A DNA stretch of 64,000 nt from Aquamicrobium sp. LC103 (GCF_001014615.2 NZ_LBCQ02000007.1:124001-188000); one strand, 5' to 3'; counted from the first letter of the stretch, positions 36,316 through 47,332 are shown. Made by a program: numbers and translations. The notes: a model not told the origin generated them from the sequence alone.

Positions 36316-37152
36316 TCATGCGGCAAGCCGCTCCGCATGCCATTTCAGGTGGTCTTCCATGAAGGTCGAGATGAAGAAGTAGGAATGGTCGTAGCCCTCC
36401 TGCATGCGCGACGTGAGCGCGATGCCGGTTCCCTCGATGGCCGTCTCGAGGAGCCACGGCCGCAACCCGCTGTCGAGGAAGCCGTCGGCCGTGCCCTGGT
36501 CGACGAGGAATTCGGGGAACCGGGCTCCGTCTTCCACCAATGCGCAGGCGTCATAGGGGCGCCAGGCCGCCTGGTCGGCGCCGAGATATCTTTCGAACGC
36601 GGTCTTCGACCAGTCTGCCGTCATCGGATTGACGATCGGCGCGAAGGCCGAGCAGCTTCTGAAGCGATCCGGGTTCCTCAGCGCGATGGTCATCGCGCCG
36701 TGTCCGCCCATGGAATGGCCGAAGATCGACTGGCGCGTCATGTCGGCCGGGAATTTTTCGGCGATCAGTGCCGGAAGCTCCTCGGTGAGATAGGAATACA
36801 TGCGGTAGTTGCGGGAAAACGGCTTTTCGGTCGCGTCGACGTAGAAGCCCGCGCCCGAGCCGAACTGCCAATTGTCCTTTTCGTCGGGCACGTCCTCGCC
36901 GCGCGGACTCGTGTCGGGGCAGATCACGATCAGGCCGAGCTCGGCGGCCATGCGCCGATACTCGCCCTTTTCCATGACGTTGGCATGGGTGCAGGTGAGG
37001 CCGGAAAGATACCAGACGACCGGGCAGGGACCTTTGGCGGCCTGCGGCGGGACGAAGACGGCGAAGGTCATGTCGCAGTCGCAGCTTTGCGATGCGTGCG
37101 AATAGACGCCCTGGACGCCGCCATGGGATTTCGAGGTGGAGATGGTCTTCAT
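36316..37152 (-). CDS. fghA: S-formylglutathione hydrolase
   Basis: A 278-residue esterase-D-type alpha/beta hydrolase completing glutathione-dependent formaldehyde oxidation: S-formylglutathione to formate and glutathione. Family marks are YLSGLTCTHANVMEKG, the nucleophile Ser147 in GHSMGGHGAM, the catalytic Asp region LVDQGTADGFL and His in GYDHSYFF. The ATG at 37152 follows GAGG with a 6-bp spacer. It is the last gene of a four-gene operon that begins with its partner dehydrogenase. Confidence 0.95.
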   Translation of the reverse strand: MKTISTSKSHGGVQGVYSHASQSCDCDMTFAVFVPPQAAKGPCPVVWYLSGLTCTHANVMEKGEYRRMAAELGLIVICPDTSPRGEDVPDEKDNWQFGSGAGFYVDATEKPFSRNYRMYSYLTEELPALIAEKFPADMTRQSIFGHSMGGHGAMTIALRNPDRFRSCSAFAPIVNPMTADWSKTAFERYLGADQAAWRPYDACALVEDGARFPEFLVDQGTADGFLDSGLRPWLLETAIEGTGIALTSRMQEGYDHSYFFISTFMEDHLKWHAERLAA

Positions 37153-37160
37153 GTCGGTCC

Positions 37161-37805
37161 TCAATTGCCGAGGCTGACGGCGGCATTGACCGCGGCGGCC
37201 ACCAGCACGGTGTTGAAAAAGAAGGAAACGACCGCGTGCAGGATATTGATCCTGCGCATGGCGTGGGTGGTTATCTGAACGTCAGAGGTCTGTGCGGTCA
37301 TGCCGATGACGAGGGAGAAATAGACGAAATCGACGCCGCGCGGCTCCTTCGTGCCCGGAAATTCCAGCCCGCGCATCGAATCGTCCGCCGCCGCGGTGCT
37401 CCTGTCGGGTTGCCAATAGGCATGCGCGTAGTGGATCGCGGCCATGATGTGGATCGTCAGCCAGCCGAGCGGCACGGCCGCGATCGTCAGGATCAGCGGC
37501 ACGAACCCCGGGCGCGTGCCAGCGTTGAGCATGACGAAGAGCGAGATCACCGCCACGATCACGGCGCTGAAGGTGACGAGGAAGATGATCCAGACGGGAA
37601 CGTCGTCGCTCGCGGCGTGCTTGCGCAGGGATTGCGCCGTCAGACGCGGCAGCCGCGCAAGCGTGAGAAGCAGATAGGTGGCGAAGAAGGCGTTCGCGGC
37701 AATCACCGTCGCGAGCAGGGGATCGAACCGGACCGACGCCGCGAAGGCGGCGGCGCCGGTGCCGGCGGCGAGGTAGAACGGAAAATGCCGGTTGGAGGTT
37801 CTCAT
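37161..37805 (-). CDS. DUF1345 domain-containing membrane protein
   Basis: A 214-residue integral membrane protein with about five transmembrane segments (for example AAAFAASVRF, ANAFFATYLLLTL, FLVTFSAVIVAVISLFVML). The segment GVDFVYFSLVIGMTAQTSDVQI is the DUF1345 signature. The ATG at 37805 overlaps the stop of the DUF188 gene by 4 bp and the gene ends 8 bp before fghA. It has no known function; its place between formaldehyde genes is suggestive only. Confidence 0.88.
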   Translation of the reverse strand: MRTSNRHFPFYLAAGTGAAAFAASVRFDPLLATVIAANAFFATYLLLTLARLPRLTAQSLRKHAASDDVPVWIIFLVTFSAVIVAVISLFVMLNAGTRPGFVPLILTIAAVPLGWLTIHIMAAIHYAHAYWQPDRSTAAADDSMRGLEFPGTKEPRGVDFVYFSLVIGMTAQTSDVQITTHAMRRINILHAVVSFFFNTVLVAAAVNAAVSLGN

Positions 37806-38283
37806 GGCGAGCGGGCGCGGATCGCCCTGCGGCAGGCCTGGTCGAGCGCGCCGAGGAAGGCGGAGCGGTCGCGGGCCGAAAAGCCGGCATTGTAGCCCTT
37901 TATCTCGCCGGTCTCGCGCAGATGCTGTTTCAGATCCCGCATCGCGACGGCAAGCCCGATCGATTCCGGCGTGAACGGCTTGCCGGTCATGCCGAGAACG
38001 TGGCAGCCGAGCGCCACGGTGCGGGAGGCGAGCGGGATGTCGGCGGTGATGACGATATCGTTCGCGCCGGCGTGCTCCACGATCCAGTCGTCGGCGGCGT
38101 CCGCGCCCTTCGCCACGACGACATTGCGGATCATCGGGTCGCGCGAGGGCCGCAGGCCGCCATTGGCGACGAAGGTCACGATCAGGCCGTGCCGCTCGGC
38201 CACCTTGACGACCTCCTCCTTGACCGGGCAGGCGTCGGCATCGACGTAGATCGCCGGCGCGCCGCCCGGGTTTTCGTCTGCCG

Positions 38284-38287
<4 letters not shown>
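37802..38287 (-). CDS. YaiI/YqxD family protein (DUF188)
   Basis: A 161-residue PIN-like protein with the DUF188 signature [13 protein letters not shown] at the N-terminus, [17 protein letters not shown] and [18 protein letters not shown]. The start is probably TTG at 38287, whose TTGA overlaps the adh stop; the downstream end overlaps DUF1345 by ATGA. The acidic residues suggest a PIN-type nuclease fold, but activity is not established. Confidence 0.9.
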
Positions 38288-39411
<1,124 letters not shown>

Positions 39412-39620
39412 GCGTTTTCTCCCTGAAGATTGCACGCAGCGTTTCAGTTTTTGTGCCCGCGATCAAGCTTCGGCGAAGAGGCGGAAGGACGCATGAACGC
39501 GGGTGCGCCGACATAGTCGATTCGGGGGACAGGAAGGAGTGCCGCGCGGTGGCGGGTGGACTTGTCTTCGCCAATGCCGAACAATAAATGCGATTCCTTC
39601 TGAGACGGCGGCAAAGACCC

Positions 39621-42600
39621 ATGGCAGGCGAAATACGCACGCGCGATCCCATTCTTCGCGAAGCTCGCGGGGCAGGCGCCCCCGAGGCCGTCGAGACGCG
39701 AAATTTCATCCACCTTCGTGTGCATTCGGCCTATTCGCTGCTGGAAGGAGCGCTGCCGATCGGCAAGATCGTCGGCCACGCGGTGAAGGACGGCGCGCCC
39801 GCCATCGCCATCACCGATACCAACAATCTGTTCGGCGCGCTCGAATTCGCTCAGAAGGCGATCAAGGACGGCGTGCAGCCGATCATCGGCTGTCAACTCG
39901 ACGTCGCTTTCGCCGATGCCGCCGCCGAAGCGCATCGCAACGCCTCGCGCCGCCACGGTCCCGCACTCGCGCCGCTGGTGCTGATCGCCGCAAACGAGAC
40001 CGGCTATGCCAATCTCGTGCGGCTCGTCAGCCGGGCCTATCTCGACCTTCCGGCCGGCGAACCGCCGCATATTCTGGCCGAATGGCTGGCGGACAGCGCC
40101 GAGGGCATCATCTGCCTGACCGGCGGCCCCAAGGGCGCGATCGGTCAGCCGCTCAAGGCCGATCAGGCAGCGGCGGCGGAAGCGCGTCTCGCCTATCTCT
40201 CGGGTTGCTTCGGCGACAGGCTCTATGTCGAGCTCCAGCGTCACCGCGGCCACGATCGCGGCCTGGAGATCGCGATGGTGGAGCTCGCCTACAAGCACGA
40301 CCTGCCGCTGGTGGCCACCAATGACGCCTATTTTCCCGTGGACGACGACTACGAGGCGCATGACGCGCTGCTCGCGATCGCGGAAGGGTCGGTCGTCGCG
40401 GTGGACGACCGCCGCCGGCTGACGTCCGACCATCATCTGAAATCGCAGCAGGACATGGTGACGCTTTTCGCCGACCTGCCGGAGGCGATCGATTCCACGA
40501 TCGAGATCGCCAAGCGCTGCTCCTACTACCCGAGGACGCGCGCTCCGATCCTGCCGCGTTTCACCGGCGGCGATGCGACCGATGCCGAGGCCGCGCTTCA
40601 GGCCGAAGCCGACGAGCTTGCGCGCCAGGCCCGAGACGGGCTCGAGGCGCGCCTTGCCACGCACGGCCCGACCGAGGGCTATACGGTCGAGCAGTATCGC
40701 GAGCGGCTGGAGTTCGAGATTTCGATCATCACCCGGATGAAGTTTCCGGGCTACTTCCTCATAGTTGCCGACTTCATCAAATGGGCGAAGGCGCACGACA
40801 TACCCGTCGGCCCCGGGCGCGGCTCGGGCGCGGGCTCGCTGGTCGCCTACGCGCTCACCATCACCGATGTCGACCCGCTGCGCTTCTCGCTGCTGTTCGA
40901 GCGCTTCCTCAACCCCGACCGCGTTTCGATGCCCGACTTCGACATCGACTTCTGCCAGGACCGCCGCGAGGAGGTCATCCGCTACGTCCAGGAGAAGTAT
41001 GGTCGCGACCAGGTCGGCCAGATTATCACCTTCGGAACGCTGCAGGCGCGCGCGGTGCTGCGCGACGTCGGCCGCGTACTGCAGATGCCCTACGGACAGG
41101 TCGACCGGCTCTGCAAGATGGTGCCGGCCAATCCGGCCAATCCCGTCAAGCTGAAGGACGCGATCGAGGGCGAGCCGCGCTTTGCCGAGGAGGTCGAGAA
41201 GGAACCGATCGTCCAGACGCTGCTCGACACGGCGCAGAAGCTCGAGGGTCTCTACCGGCACGCCTCGACGCACGCCGCCGGCATCGTCATCGGCGACCGT
41301 CCGTTGTCCGAACTGGTGCCGATGTACCGCGATCCGCGCTCCGACATGCCGGTGACCCAGTTCAACATGAAATGGGTGGAGCAGGCGGGGCTGGTGAAGT
41401 TCGACTTCCTCGGCCTGAAGACGCTGACCGTGCTTGAGACGGCGGTGAAGCTGATCCGCCGCCGCGGCGTCCAGATCGACCTGTCGAAGATCCCGCTCGA
41501 CGACGCGGAAACCTACGCCATGCTGTCGCGCGGCGAGGTGGTCGGCGTGTTTCAGGTGGAATCCGCGGGCATGCGCAAGGCCCTCATCGGCATGCGGCCC
41601 GACCGCATCGAGGACATCATCGCGCTGGTGGCGCTCTACCGGCCGGGCCCGATGGAGAACATCCCCACCTACAATGCGCGCAAGCACAAGGAAGAAGAGA
41701 TCGCGTCGATCCACCCCAAGATCGACCATCTGGTGCAGGAGACGCAGGGCGTCATCGTCTACCAGGAACAGGTGATGCAGATCGCGCAGGAGCTTGCCGG
41801 CTATTCGCTCGGCGAAGCCGACCTTCTGCGCCGCGCCATGGGCAAGAAGATCCGCGCCGAGATGGACAAGCAGCGTGTCCGCTTCGTCGAGGGCGCGGTG
41901 GAGCGTGGTGTTTCCAAGCCGCAGGCCGACTTCATCTTCGACCTGCTGGCGAAGTTCGCCGACTACGGCTTCAACAAATCGCACGCCGCCGCCTACGCCA
42001 TCGTTTCCTACCAGACCGCCTATCTGAAGGCGCATTATCCGGTCGAGTTCCTCGCTGCGTCGATGACGCTCGACATGAACAACACCGACAAGCTCGCCGA
42101 TTTCCGCCAGGATGCGATTCGTCTCGGTATCGAGGTCGTGCCGCCGTCGGTGACGACCTCCTATCTGCCTTTCGAGGTCGGCGAAAACCGGATCTTCTAC
42201 TCGCTCGCCGCCATCAAGGGCGTGGGCGAGGCCGCCGTCGACCACATCGTCGCCAGGCGCGAGGAAAAACCGTTCGCGAGCCTTGAGGATTTCTGCGAGC
42301 GCATCGATCCGCGCATCGTGGGAAAACGTGTCTTCGAAAGCCTGATCGCGGCTGGCGCGTTCGACTGCTTCGGCCATGACCGCGCAGCCCTCATGGCCGG
42401 ACTGGAGCGCATGATGGGTATGGCCGCGCGCGCGCAGGAGAACGCCGTCTCCGGCCAGACCGACATTTTCGGCGCCGCCTTCGGCGCGCAGCCCGAGCAG
42501 TTGCGCCTGCCGGCGGCCGAGCCGTGGCTGCCGGCCGAAAGGCTGCACCGCGAGTTCAATGCCGTGGGTTTCTACCTGTCCGCTCATCCGCTCGACGAAT

Positions 42601-43151
42601 ACAAGCAGATGCTGGAAAAGATGCGCGCGCAGGGCTGGGCCGACTTCCAGCTCGCCGTCAAGCGCGGCGCGACCGCCGGGCGCCTCGCCGGCACCATCAC
42701 CGCCAAGCAGGAGCGCAAGACACGCACCGGCAACAAGATGTGCGTCGTCCAGCTTTCCGACGCGACCGGCCAATATGAGGCGGTGCTCTTCTCCGAAGGG
42801 CTGGCGCAGTATCGCGACCTGATCGAGCCGGGCAAGTCGGTGGTGATCACCGTCGCCGCCGAGGACCGGCCGGAAGGCGTCAATCTGCGTGTCCAGACCA
42901 TGCAGTCACTGGAGGACGAGGCAAGCCGCATCCAGAAGGCGCTGCGCGTCTATCTGCGCGATTCCGGCCCGGTCTCCATGCTCGCCGGCCAGCTCGGCCA
43001 GAGGGGGGAGGGACAGGTGAGCTTCGTCGTCATCAAGGAGGCGGGGCAGGGCGAGATCGAAATCGAGCTGCCCGACCGCTATCGCATCTCGCCGCAGGTC
43101 GCCTCGGCGATGCGCGCGGTGCCGGGTGTTGTCGAGGTGGAACTGGTGTGA
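39621..43151 (+). CDS. dnaE: DNA polymerase III alpha subunit (DnaE1 type)
   Basis: A ~1176-residue replicative C-family polymerase. The N-terminal PHP domain begins FIHLRVHSAYSLLEGALPIG; the palm has the catalytic aspartates in MPDFDIDFCQDRREEV, preceded by GPGRGSGAGSLVAYAL; RHASTHAAGIVIGD, tandem HhH, beta-binding and OB domains follow, ending VPGVVEVELV. Full length indicates DnaE1, not the error-prone DnaE2/ImuC. The start is uncertain between ATG 39621 and ATG 39588; neither has a clear ribosome binding site. It stands alone, divergent from adh. Confidence 0.95.
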   Translation: MAGEIRTRDPILREARGAGAPEAVETRNFIHLRVHSAYSLLEGALPIGKIVGHAVKDGAPAIAITDTNNLFGALEFAQKAIKDGVQPIIGCQLDVAFADAAAEAHRNASRRHGPALAPLVLIAANETGYANLVRLVSRAYLDLPAGEPPHILAEWLADSAEGIICLTGGPKGAIGQPLKADQAAAAEARLAYLSGCFGDRLYVELQRHRGHDRGLEIAMVELAYKHDLPLVATNDAYFPVDDDYEAHDALLAIAEGSVVAVDDRRRLTSDHHLKSQQDMVTLFADLPEAIDSTIEIAKRCSYYPRTRAPILPRFTGGDATDAEAALQAEADELARQARDGLEARLATHGPTEGYTVEQYRERLEFEISIITRMKFPGYFLIVADFIKWAKAHDIPVGPGRGSGAGSLVAYALTITDVDPLRFSLLFERFLNPDRVSMPDFDIDFCQDRREEVIRYVQEKYGRDQVGQIITFGTLQARAVLRDVGRVLQMPYGQVDRLCKMVPANPANPVKLKDAIEGEPRFAEEVEKEPIVQTLLDTAQKLEGLYRHASTHAAGIVIGDRPLSELVPMYRDPRSDMPVTQFNMKWVEQAGLVKFDFLGLKTLTVLETAVKLIRRRGVQIDLSKIPLDDAETYAMLSRGEVVGVFQVESAGMRKALIGMRPDRIEDIIALVALYRPGPMENIPTYNARKHKEEEIASIHPKIDHLVQETQGVIVYQEQVMQIAQELAGYSLGEADLLRRAMGKKIRAEMDKQRVRFVEGAVERGVSKPQADFIFDLLAKFADYGFNKSHAAAYAIVSYQTAYLKAHYPVEFLAASMTLDMNNTDKLADFRQDAIRLGIEVVPPSVTTSYLPFEVGENRIFYSLAAIKGVGEAAVDHIVARREEKPFASLEDFCERIDPRIVGKRVFESLIAAGAFDCFGHDRAALMAGLERMMGMAARAQENAVSGQTDIFGAAFGAQPEQLRLPAAEPWLPAERLHREFNAVGFYLSAHPLDEYKQMLEKMRAQGWADFQLAVKRGATAGRLAGTITAKQERKTRTGNKMCVVQLSDATGQYEAVLFSEGLAQYRDLIEPGKSVVITVAAEDRPEGVNLRVQTMQSLEDEASRIQKALRVYLRDSGPVSMLAGQLGQRGEGQVSFVVIKEAGQGEIEIELPDRYRISPQVASAMRAVPGVVEVELV

Positions 43152-43158
43152 GGGGCTA

Positions 43159-43674
43159 GTGAAGCGGACGCCGGTGATCTCAACTTCGCGGCTGCGCTTA
43201 TGCCCCTTCCGCCAGGGCGATCTCCGGCTTTTGGTGTCTTTACATGGCGATCCGCTCGTTCAGCGTTTCCTGACTTTCGAGAACGAGGTTTGGGATGAAG
43301 CCGTCCTGCGCGACAAGCTCGATCTCTATCGCCGAGACTACAGCCGGTATGGCTGGTCAAAGTTCGCTGTCTTCGATCTTGACGGTGATTTCGTGGGTCG
43401 CGCCGGTTTTGGTCGGTTTGAGGATACGGGTGAATCGGAGCTGGGTTTCAGCTTCAAGAGGGCGGTGTGGGGCAGGGGATACGCAAGCGAAGCCGATCTT
43501 GCCCTTGTCGAATGGATTTACGCGGCAAGCAGCGTTGATCATGTGATCGCCTTCGCCGCGGAGGATAACGTTGCCTCGCGTGCGGTGTTGGTAAAACTTG
43601 GCATGATCAGCGAGGGCACAAGGAAACTGGGCGACACTTCATTTGCCTTCTATCGTCACGACAGGCCCCACTGA
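43159..43674 (+). CDS. GNAT family N-acetyltransferase (RimJ/RimL-like)
   Basis: A 171-residue acetyltransferase: ISTSRLRLCPFRQGDLRLL at the N-terminus, then VGRAGFGRFEDTGESELGFSF, the acetyl-CoA loop VWGRGYASEADLALVEW and NVASRAVLVKLGMISEGTRK. The GTG at 43159 has GAGGGG immediately upstream and lies 7 bp after dnaE. Base composition is visibly lower in GC (~57 % by count of several lines) than dnaE and dinB on either side, hinting at recent acquisition. Substrate unknown. Confidence 0.85.
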   Translation: MKRTPVISTSRLRLCPFRQGDLRLLVSLHGDPLVQRFLTFENEVWDEAVLRDKLDLYRRDYSRYGWSKFAVFDLDGDFVGRAGFGRFEDTGESELGFSFKRAVWGRGYASEADLALVEWIYAASSVDHVIAFAAEDNVASRAVLVKLGMISEGTRKLGDTSFAFYRHDRPH

Positions 43675-43698
43675 GCGTGGAAATTTACATCTGATAGG

Positions 43699-45021
43699 CT
43701 ATTCTGCCTCTTCCGCCTCGCGTGGCGGCCTGCCGCGGCTGCCCTTGCCGAAAGTGTAGCCGGTCTCGATCGCCTTGCCGCCGAATTTCTCGCGCAGCGC
43801 ATCGACCGCGCCTTCGGCGAGGGCTCGCTTGCGGGCCTTGATGTCGACGAGGTCGGGCGGATCGGCCTTGCCCTCGTCCGACAGGTCGCTGACGCCGATG
43901 CCGAGCAGGCGGTATTTCGTGCCGTTCGCCTCCTTGCGGAGGAGATCGAGCCCGGTCGAGAAAATCCGGTCGGCGAGGCGGGTCGCGTCGGCGAGCTGGC
44001 GGTTGCGGGTGCGGATCTTGAAATCCTGCGTCTTCAGCTTGAGCACGACCGTGCGCCCGGCGATCCCGGCTTTCTTCAGCCGCGCGGACACTTTTTCCGA
44101 AAGCGCGCGCAGAACCGGCACGAGATCGTCCAGCGTGGCGAGGTCGGTGTCGAAGGTGGTTTCGGCGGAAACGCTCTTCGCCTCGTGCTCCGGCGACACC
44201 CGGCGCACGTCCTCGCCGCGCGACAGCCGGTAGAGCCGGTCGCCCATCGTGCCGTAGCGGCGCATCAGCTCGCCGCGCTCCATGCGCTGCAACTGGCCGA
44301 TCATGCGGATGCCGTCGGCCTCGAGCGTCGCGGCGAACGCCTTGCCGACGCCCCAGATCATCGTCACCGGCTGGGCCGCGAGGAAGGAGAGAGCTTCCGC
44401 CTCGCCGATCACCGAAAAGCCGCGCGGCTTGCGGAAGTCGGAGGCGACCTTTGCCAGGAACTTGCAATAGGAGAGGCCGACCGACACGGTGATGCCGATC
44501 TCACGCTCGACCGCGCGGGCGAAATCCGCCAGCACTAGCGCCGGCGGGCGGCCGTGCAGGCGCTGGGTGCCGGAGAGGTCGAGGAAGGCCTCGTCGATCG
44601 AGATCGGCTCGACCAGAGGCGTCAGCGCCTGCATCATGGCGCGCACCTCGCGGCCGACCTTCACGTATTTCTCCATGTCCGGCTTGATCACCACCGCATC
44701 GGGGCAGGCTTCCAGCGCCTTGAACATCGGCATCGCCGAGCGCACCCCGTTGATGCGGGCGATGTAGCAGGCGGTGGAGACGACGCCGCGCTTGCCGCCG
44801 CCGATGATGACCGGCCGCTCGCGCAGCTCGGGCCGGTCGCGCTTTTCCACCGCGGCATAGAAGGCGTCGCAATCGATATGGGCGATGTCGAGCGCGTAGA
44901 GCTCGTCATGACGGACGATTCGCGGGCTGCCGCAGCTCGTGCAACGCATGCTGCGCCCCGGCTGCAGGCCCAGGCAATCGCGGCAGAAACCATGGGTCGG
45001 ATCGTTGACAGGCGGCGGCAT
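43699..45021 (-). CDS. dinB: DNA polymerase IV with an N-terminal zinc-ribbon-like extension
   Basis: A 440-residue Y-family translesion polymerase. Catalytic residues are in [13 protein letters not shown] (Asp50, Asp52) and [11 protein letters not shown] (Asp143, Glu144); the thumb HhH region [15 protein letters not shown] and the little-finger domain follow. About 35 residues precede the catalytic core and carry [19 protein letters not shown], two CxxC pairs (Cys13/16 and Cys27/30) that should bind zinc; E. coli DinB lacks this. The start at ATG 45021 includes the extension and no other start before the core is better. The C-terminus is Arg/Glu-rich. Confidence 0.93.
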   Translation of the reverse strand: MPPPVNDPTHGFCRDCLGLQPGRSMRCTSCGSPRIVRHDELYALDIAHIDCDAFYAAVEKRDRPELRERPVIIGGGKRGVVSTACYIARINGVRSAMPMFKALEACPDAVVIKPDMEKYVKVGREVRAMMQALTPLVEPISIDEAFLDLSGTQRLHGRPPALVLADFARAVEREIGITVSVGLSYCKFLAKVASDFRKPRGFSVIGEAEALSFLAAQPVTMIWGVGKAFAATLEADGIRMIGQLQRMERGELMRRYGTMGDRLYRLSRGEDVRRVSPEHEAKSVSAETTFDTDLATLDDLVPVLRALSEKVSARLKKAGIAGRTVVLKLKTQDFKIRTRNRQLADATRLADRIFSTGLDLLRKEANGTKYRLLGIGVSDLSDEGKADPPDLVDIKARKRALAEGAVDALREKFGGKAIETGYTFGKGSRGRPPREAEEAE

Positions 45022-45113
45022 CGGTGCGAACGTATCGGGAACAAATCGAATGATAGTTCATGCTGGCACGCGCCGCAAGGAAGCGGTGCGGGACCCGGTC
45101 GTGGAGGAAGAGC

Positions 45114-45710
45114 ATGAATGCAGCCGAGGAAATGCCGAGCTTTCGGCCACTAATGCCTGAACTGTGGCCGCAATTCGAGGAATTGTTCGGCAAGCAGGGT
45201 GCCTGCTACGGTTGCTGGTGCACGCATTTTCGGCTTCCGCCCGCCATGCGGCGCGAGAACGACCGGCAGCGCAACAAGGATTTCATCCGCGAACGCATCG
45301 AGGCCGGGCCGCCGCCGGGCATCCTGGCCTTCGAGGGCGAGCGCCCGGTCGGCTGGATGCAGATCGGGCCGCGCGCCGACGTGCCGGAGTGGAATAATTC
45401 CGGCAGGGTGTCGGCGCCGCTGATGCCCGGTGAGGCGGGCGATCCGGCCGTGTGGGCGATCTCGTGCTTTTTCATTCGCGCCAATGCGCGCGGCAGGGGG
45501 TTGACCCACAGGCTCGTCTCCGCGGGCGTGGAGTTCGCGCGCGGGAACGGTGCGCGGCTGCTCGAGGCGTGCCCCATGGATCAGTCGAAGGATTCGCGTT
45601 CGATCGGTCTTTTCGTCGGGTCCACGCGCGTCTTCGAGAAGGCCGGTTTCGAAGCCGTTGCAAGGAGAAAGGCGGGGCGGCCGCTGATGCGGCTTCAACT
45701 GAGAGGATGA
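45114..45710 (+). CDS. GNAT family N-acetyltransferase
   Basis: A 198-residue protein. The N-terminus has a Cys/Trp-rich segment (GACYGCWCTHFR); the acetyl-CoA site is CFFIRANARGRGLTHRLVSAGVEFA, followed by LLEACPMDQ and VFEKAGFEAVARRKAGRPLM. GPPPGILAFEGERPVGWMQIGPR is typical of a GNAT subgroup common in rhizobia. The ATG at 45114 has a strong GGAGGAAG. It is divergent from dinB. Substrate unknown. Confidence 0.88.
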   Translation: MNAAEEMPSFRPLMPELWPQFEELFGKQGACYGCWCTHFRLPPAMRRENDRQRNKDFIRERIEAGPPPGILAFEGERPVGWMQIGPRADVPEWNNSGRVSAPLMPGEAGDPAVWAISCFFIRANARGRGLTHRLVSAGVEFARGNGARLLEACPMDQSKDSRSIGLFVGSTRVFEKAGFEAVARRKAGRPLMRLQLRG

Positions 45711-45744
45711 TGGAGAAACCCGGGATAAGCAGAGGGAACGCTTG

Positions 45745-46398
45745 CTAAATTCCCAGCGCAGCCTCGATCTTCGGCGTTGCCTCGCGCCAATTCTCGACAA
45801 CCGTCACGCCCTCGGGCGGGGGCGGAAGCAGGTCGCGCAGCGTGTTGTCGGCCATCAGGTGGAAGAGATGCGAATCGGGAACCGATTCCTGCGCCGAGAC
45901 GAGGTTGCGCGGCAGGTCGTCGACGAAGGCGACCGGCCGGTCGATTTCGCCGCGCAGACGCTTGATCGCCGGTCCCTTGGCCATCTCCGTGGTCAGCAGC
46001 GGATAGGTGAGGCCGAGGCTCTCGAGATGCGCGCGGCGTGTGTCGCGATGGCGGTGGGGCATCGCCGTCAGCATGACGATCTCGGCCCGCCTGGCGATCC
46101 CGGCCATGGCCTCCGCGGCGCCCTCGGTGAGCGTCTGCCATTCGCTCTGGCCGAGGAAGAAGGCGTCGATGAGCGCGGAAACCTGCTCCCGCTCGACGGC
46201 CTTGCCGGTCGCCACGTCGAAGACGCTGCCGTGGATGCGGAAGGTTTCGAGCCGCAGCTCGAAGCCCTGCGATTGGAGGAAGCGCGGGAAAGGACCGATG
46301 AATTCCAGCACCACGTCGTCGACATCGAGCACGAGGAGCGGCCTGTCGTCGTGCGACAGTTCCTCGATCTGGCGCAGCGTTTCGGGATCGTCGCTCAT
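45745..46398 (-). CDS. HAD-superfamily hydrolase-like protein
   Basis: A 217-residue HAD-like protein. Motif I is LLVLDVDDVVLEF (Asp nucleophile and general acid), motif II VMLTAMPH, and an acidic motif DDLPRN near the C-terminus. The resemblance is to 5'-nucleotidase-like HADs, but the substrate is unknown. It overlaps the upstream DUF3572 gene by 4 bp (ATGA), so the pair is co-translated. Confidence 0.82.
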   Translation of the reverse strand: MSDDPETLRQIEELSHDDRPLLVLDVDDVVLEFIGPFPRFLQSQGFELRLETFRIHGSVFDVATGKAVEREQVSALIDAFFLGQSEWQTLTEGAAEAMAGIARRAEIVMLTAMPHRHRDTRRAHLESLGLTYPLLTTEMAKGPAIKRLRGEIDRPVAFVDDLPRNLVSAQESVPDSHLFHLMADNTLRDLLPPPPEGVTVVENWREATPKIEAALGI

Positions 46399-46697
46399 GT
46401 CGACCTTTCATAGTCATCGTTGCCGTGGGGCAGGGCGCGCAGGGCCTTGCCGACGAGCGCCGGCTCGATGCCCGCCGCCTCGGCGAAGCTCATCAGCGTC
46501 GGCTCGTGCGCGAGGATGAACTGCAGGACGCCGGCCAGGAAGCCGGGCTCGCGCGCGGCGTTGCGGATATCGGCCGCCTCGATGCCGGAAATGGCGAGGA
46601 AGCGCGGGAGAAGCTGGGGATCGGAGGCGACGAAGGCCAGCGCCTGGATTGCGAGCCCTTCCGCCGTCTCCCTGTTCATTCCGCCCTGCATGTTCAT
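46395..46697 (-). CDS. DUF3572 domain-containing protein
   Basis: A 100-residue helical protein: AEGLAIQALAFVASDPQLLPRFLAISGIEAADIRNAA, PGFLAGVLQFILAHEPTLMSFA, the DUF3572 pattern. It is encoded divergently from divK, a stable arrangement in rhizobia, and overlaps the downstream HAD-like gene. No function is known. The ATG at 46697 is the first of several in-frame ATGs (46691 and 46679 are alternatives). Confidence 0.88.
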   Translation of the reverse strand: MNMQGGMNRETAEGLAIQALAFVASDPQLLPRFLAISGIEAADIRNAAREPGFLAGVLQFILAHEPTLMSFAEAAGIEPALVGKALRALPHGNDDYERST

Positions 46698-46923
46698 TCG
46701 TCTTTCGTCTTTCGACGCGGGTCGCCGACGTATCGGCCGACGCCGGCAGGGGATGGACTAGCCGTCCCGGCGCCTTTCGGCAAGGCGTGAAGTAGAATTG
46801 AAGGGTGGGCGATTTGTGTTTCGTCAATCATATTGGGTTACGGTGGAGAAAAGGATTCGCGGCTGGTTCGCCAAGGCTTCGGCGGGCGAGGTCGCGGACC
46901 GTGCTTGGAAAGACAGGATGGCG

Positions 46924-47295
46924 ATGCCCAAGAAGGTGATGATCGTCGAGGACAACGAGCTCAACATGAAGCTCTTTCGCGACCTCATCGAGGCCAGCGG
47001 CTACGAGACCGTTCGCACGCGCAATGGCCTGGAGGCGCTGGATCTGGCCCGCGCGCACAAGCCGGACCTCATCCTGATGGACATACAGTTGCCGGAGGTT
47101 TCGGGCCTGGAAGTGACGAAATGGCTGAAGGAGGATGACGAGCTTCATCCCATTCCCGTCATCGCCGTCACAGCCTTCGCCATGAAGGGGGACGAGGAGC
47201 GCATTCGCCAGGGCGGCTGCGAGGCCTATATCTCCAAGCCGATCTCGGTGTCGAAGTTCATCGAAACCATCAAATCCTATCTGGGTGACGCATGA
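46924..47295 (+). CDS. divK: DivK, single-domain cell-cycle response regulator
   Basis: A 123-residue stand-alone receiver domain. The phosphoacceptor is Asp53 ([13 protein letters not shown]), with acidic residues in IVEDNELN, Thr in [13 protein letters not shown] and Lys in YISKPIS. The sequence is near-canonical for alphaproteobacterial DivK, the substrate of DivJ and PleC that controls CtrA activity and polarity. I take ATG 46924 ([14 protein letters not shown]); ATG 46918 is also possible. pleD starts 37 bp downstream. Confidence 0.95.
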   Translation: MPKKVMIVEDNELNMKLFRDLIEASGYETVRTRNGLEALDLARAHKPDLILMDIQLPEVSGLEVTKWLKEDDELHPIPVIAVTAFAMKGDEERIRQGGCEAYISKPISVSKFIETIKSYLGDA

Positions 47296-47332
47296 CGACG
47301 CCATGTCGCCCGTTGCGGGGCCGAACGACGCC

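Noticed and set aside
39444-42773. A 1109-codon open frame antisense to dnaE
   Set aside because: It mirrors the dnaE reading frame in GC-rich DNA; the translation is Leu/Val/His/Asp/Arg-rich with no family signature, and dnaE is unmistakable on the other strand.
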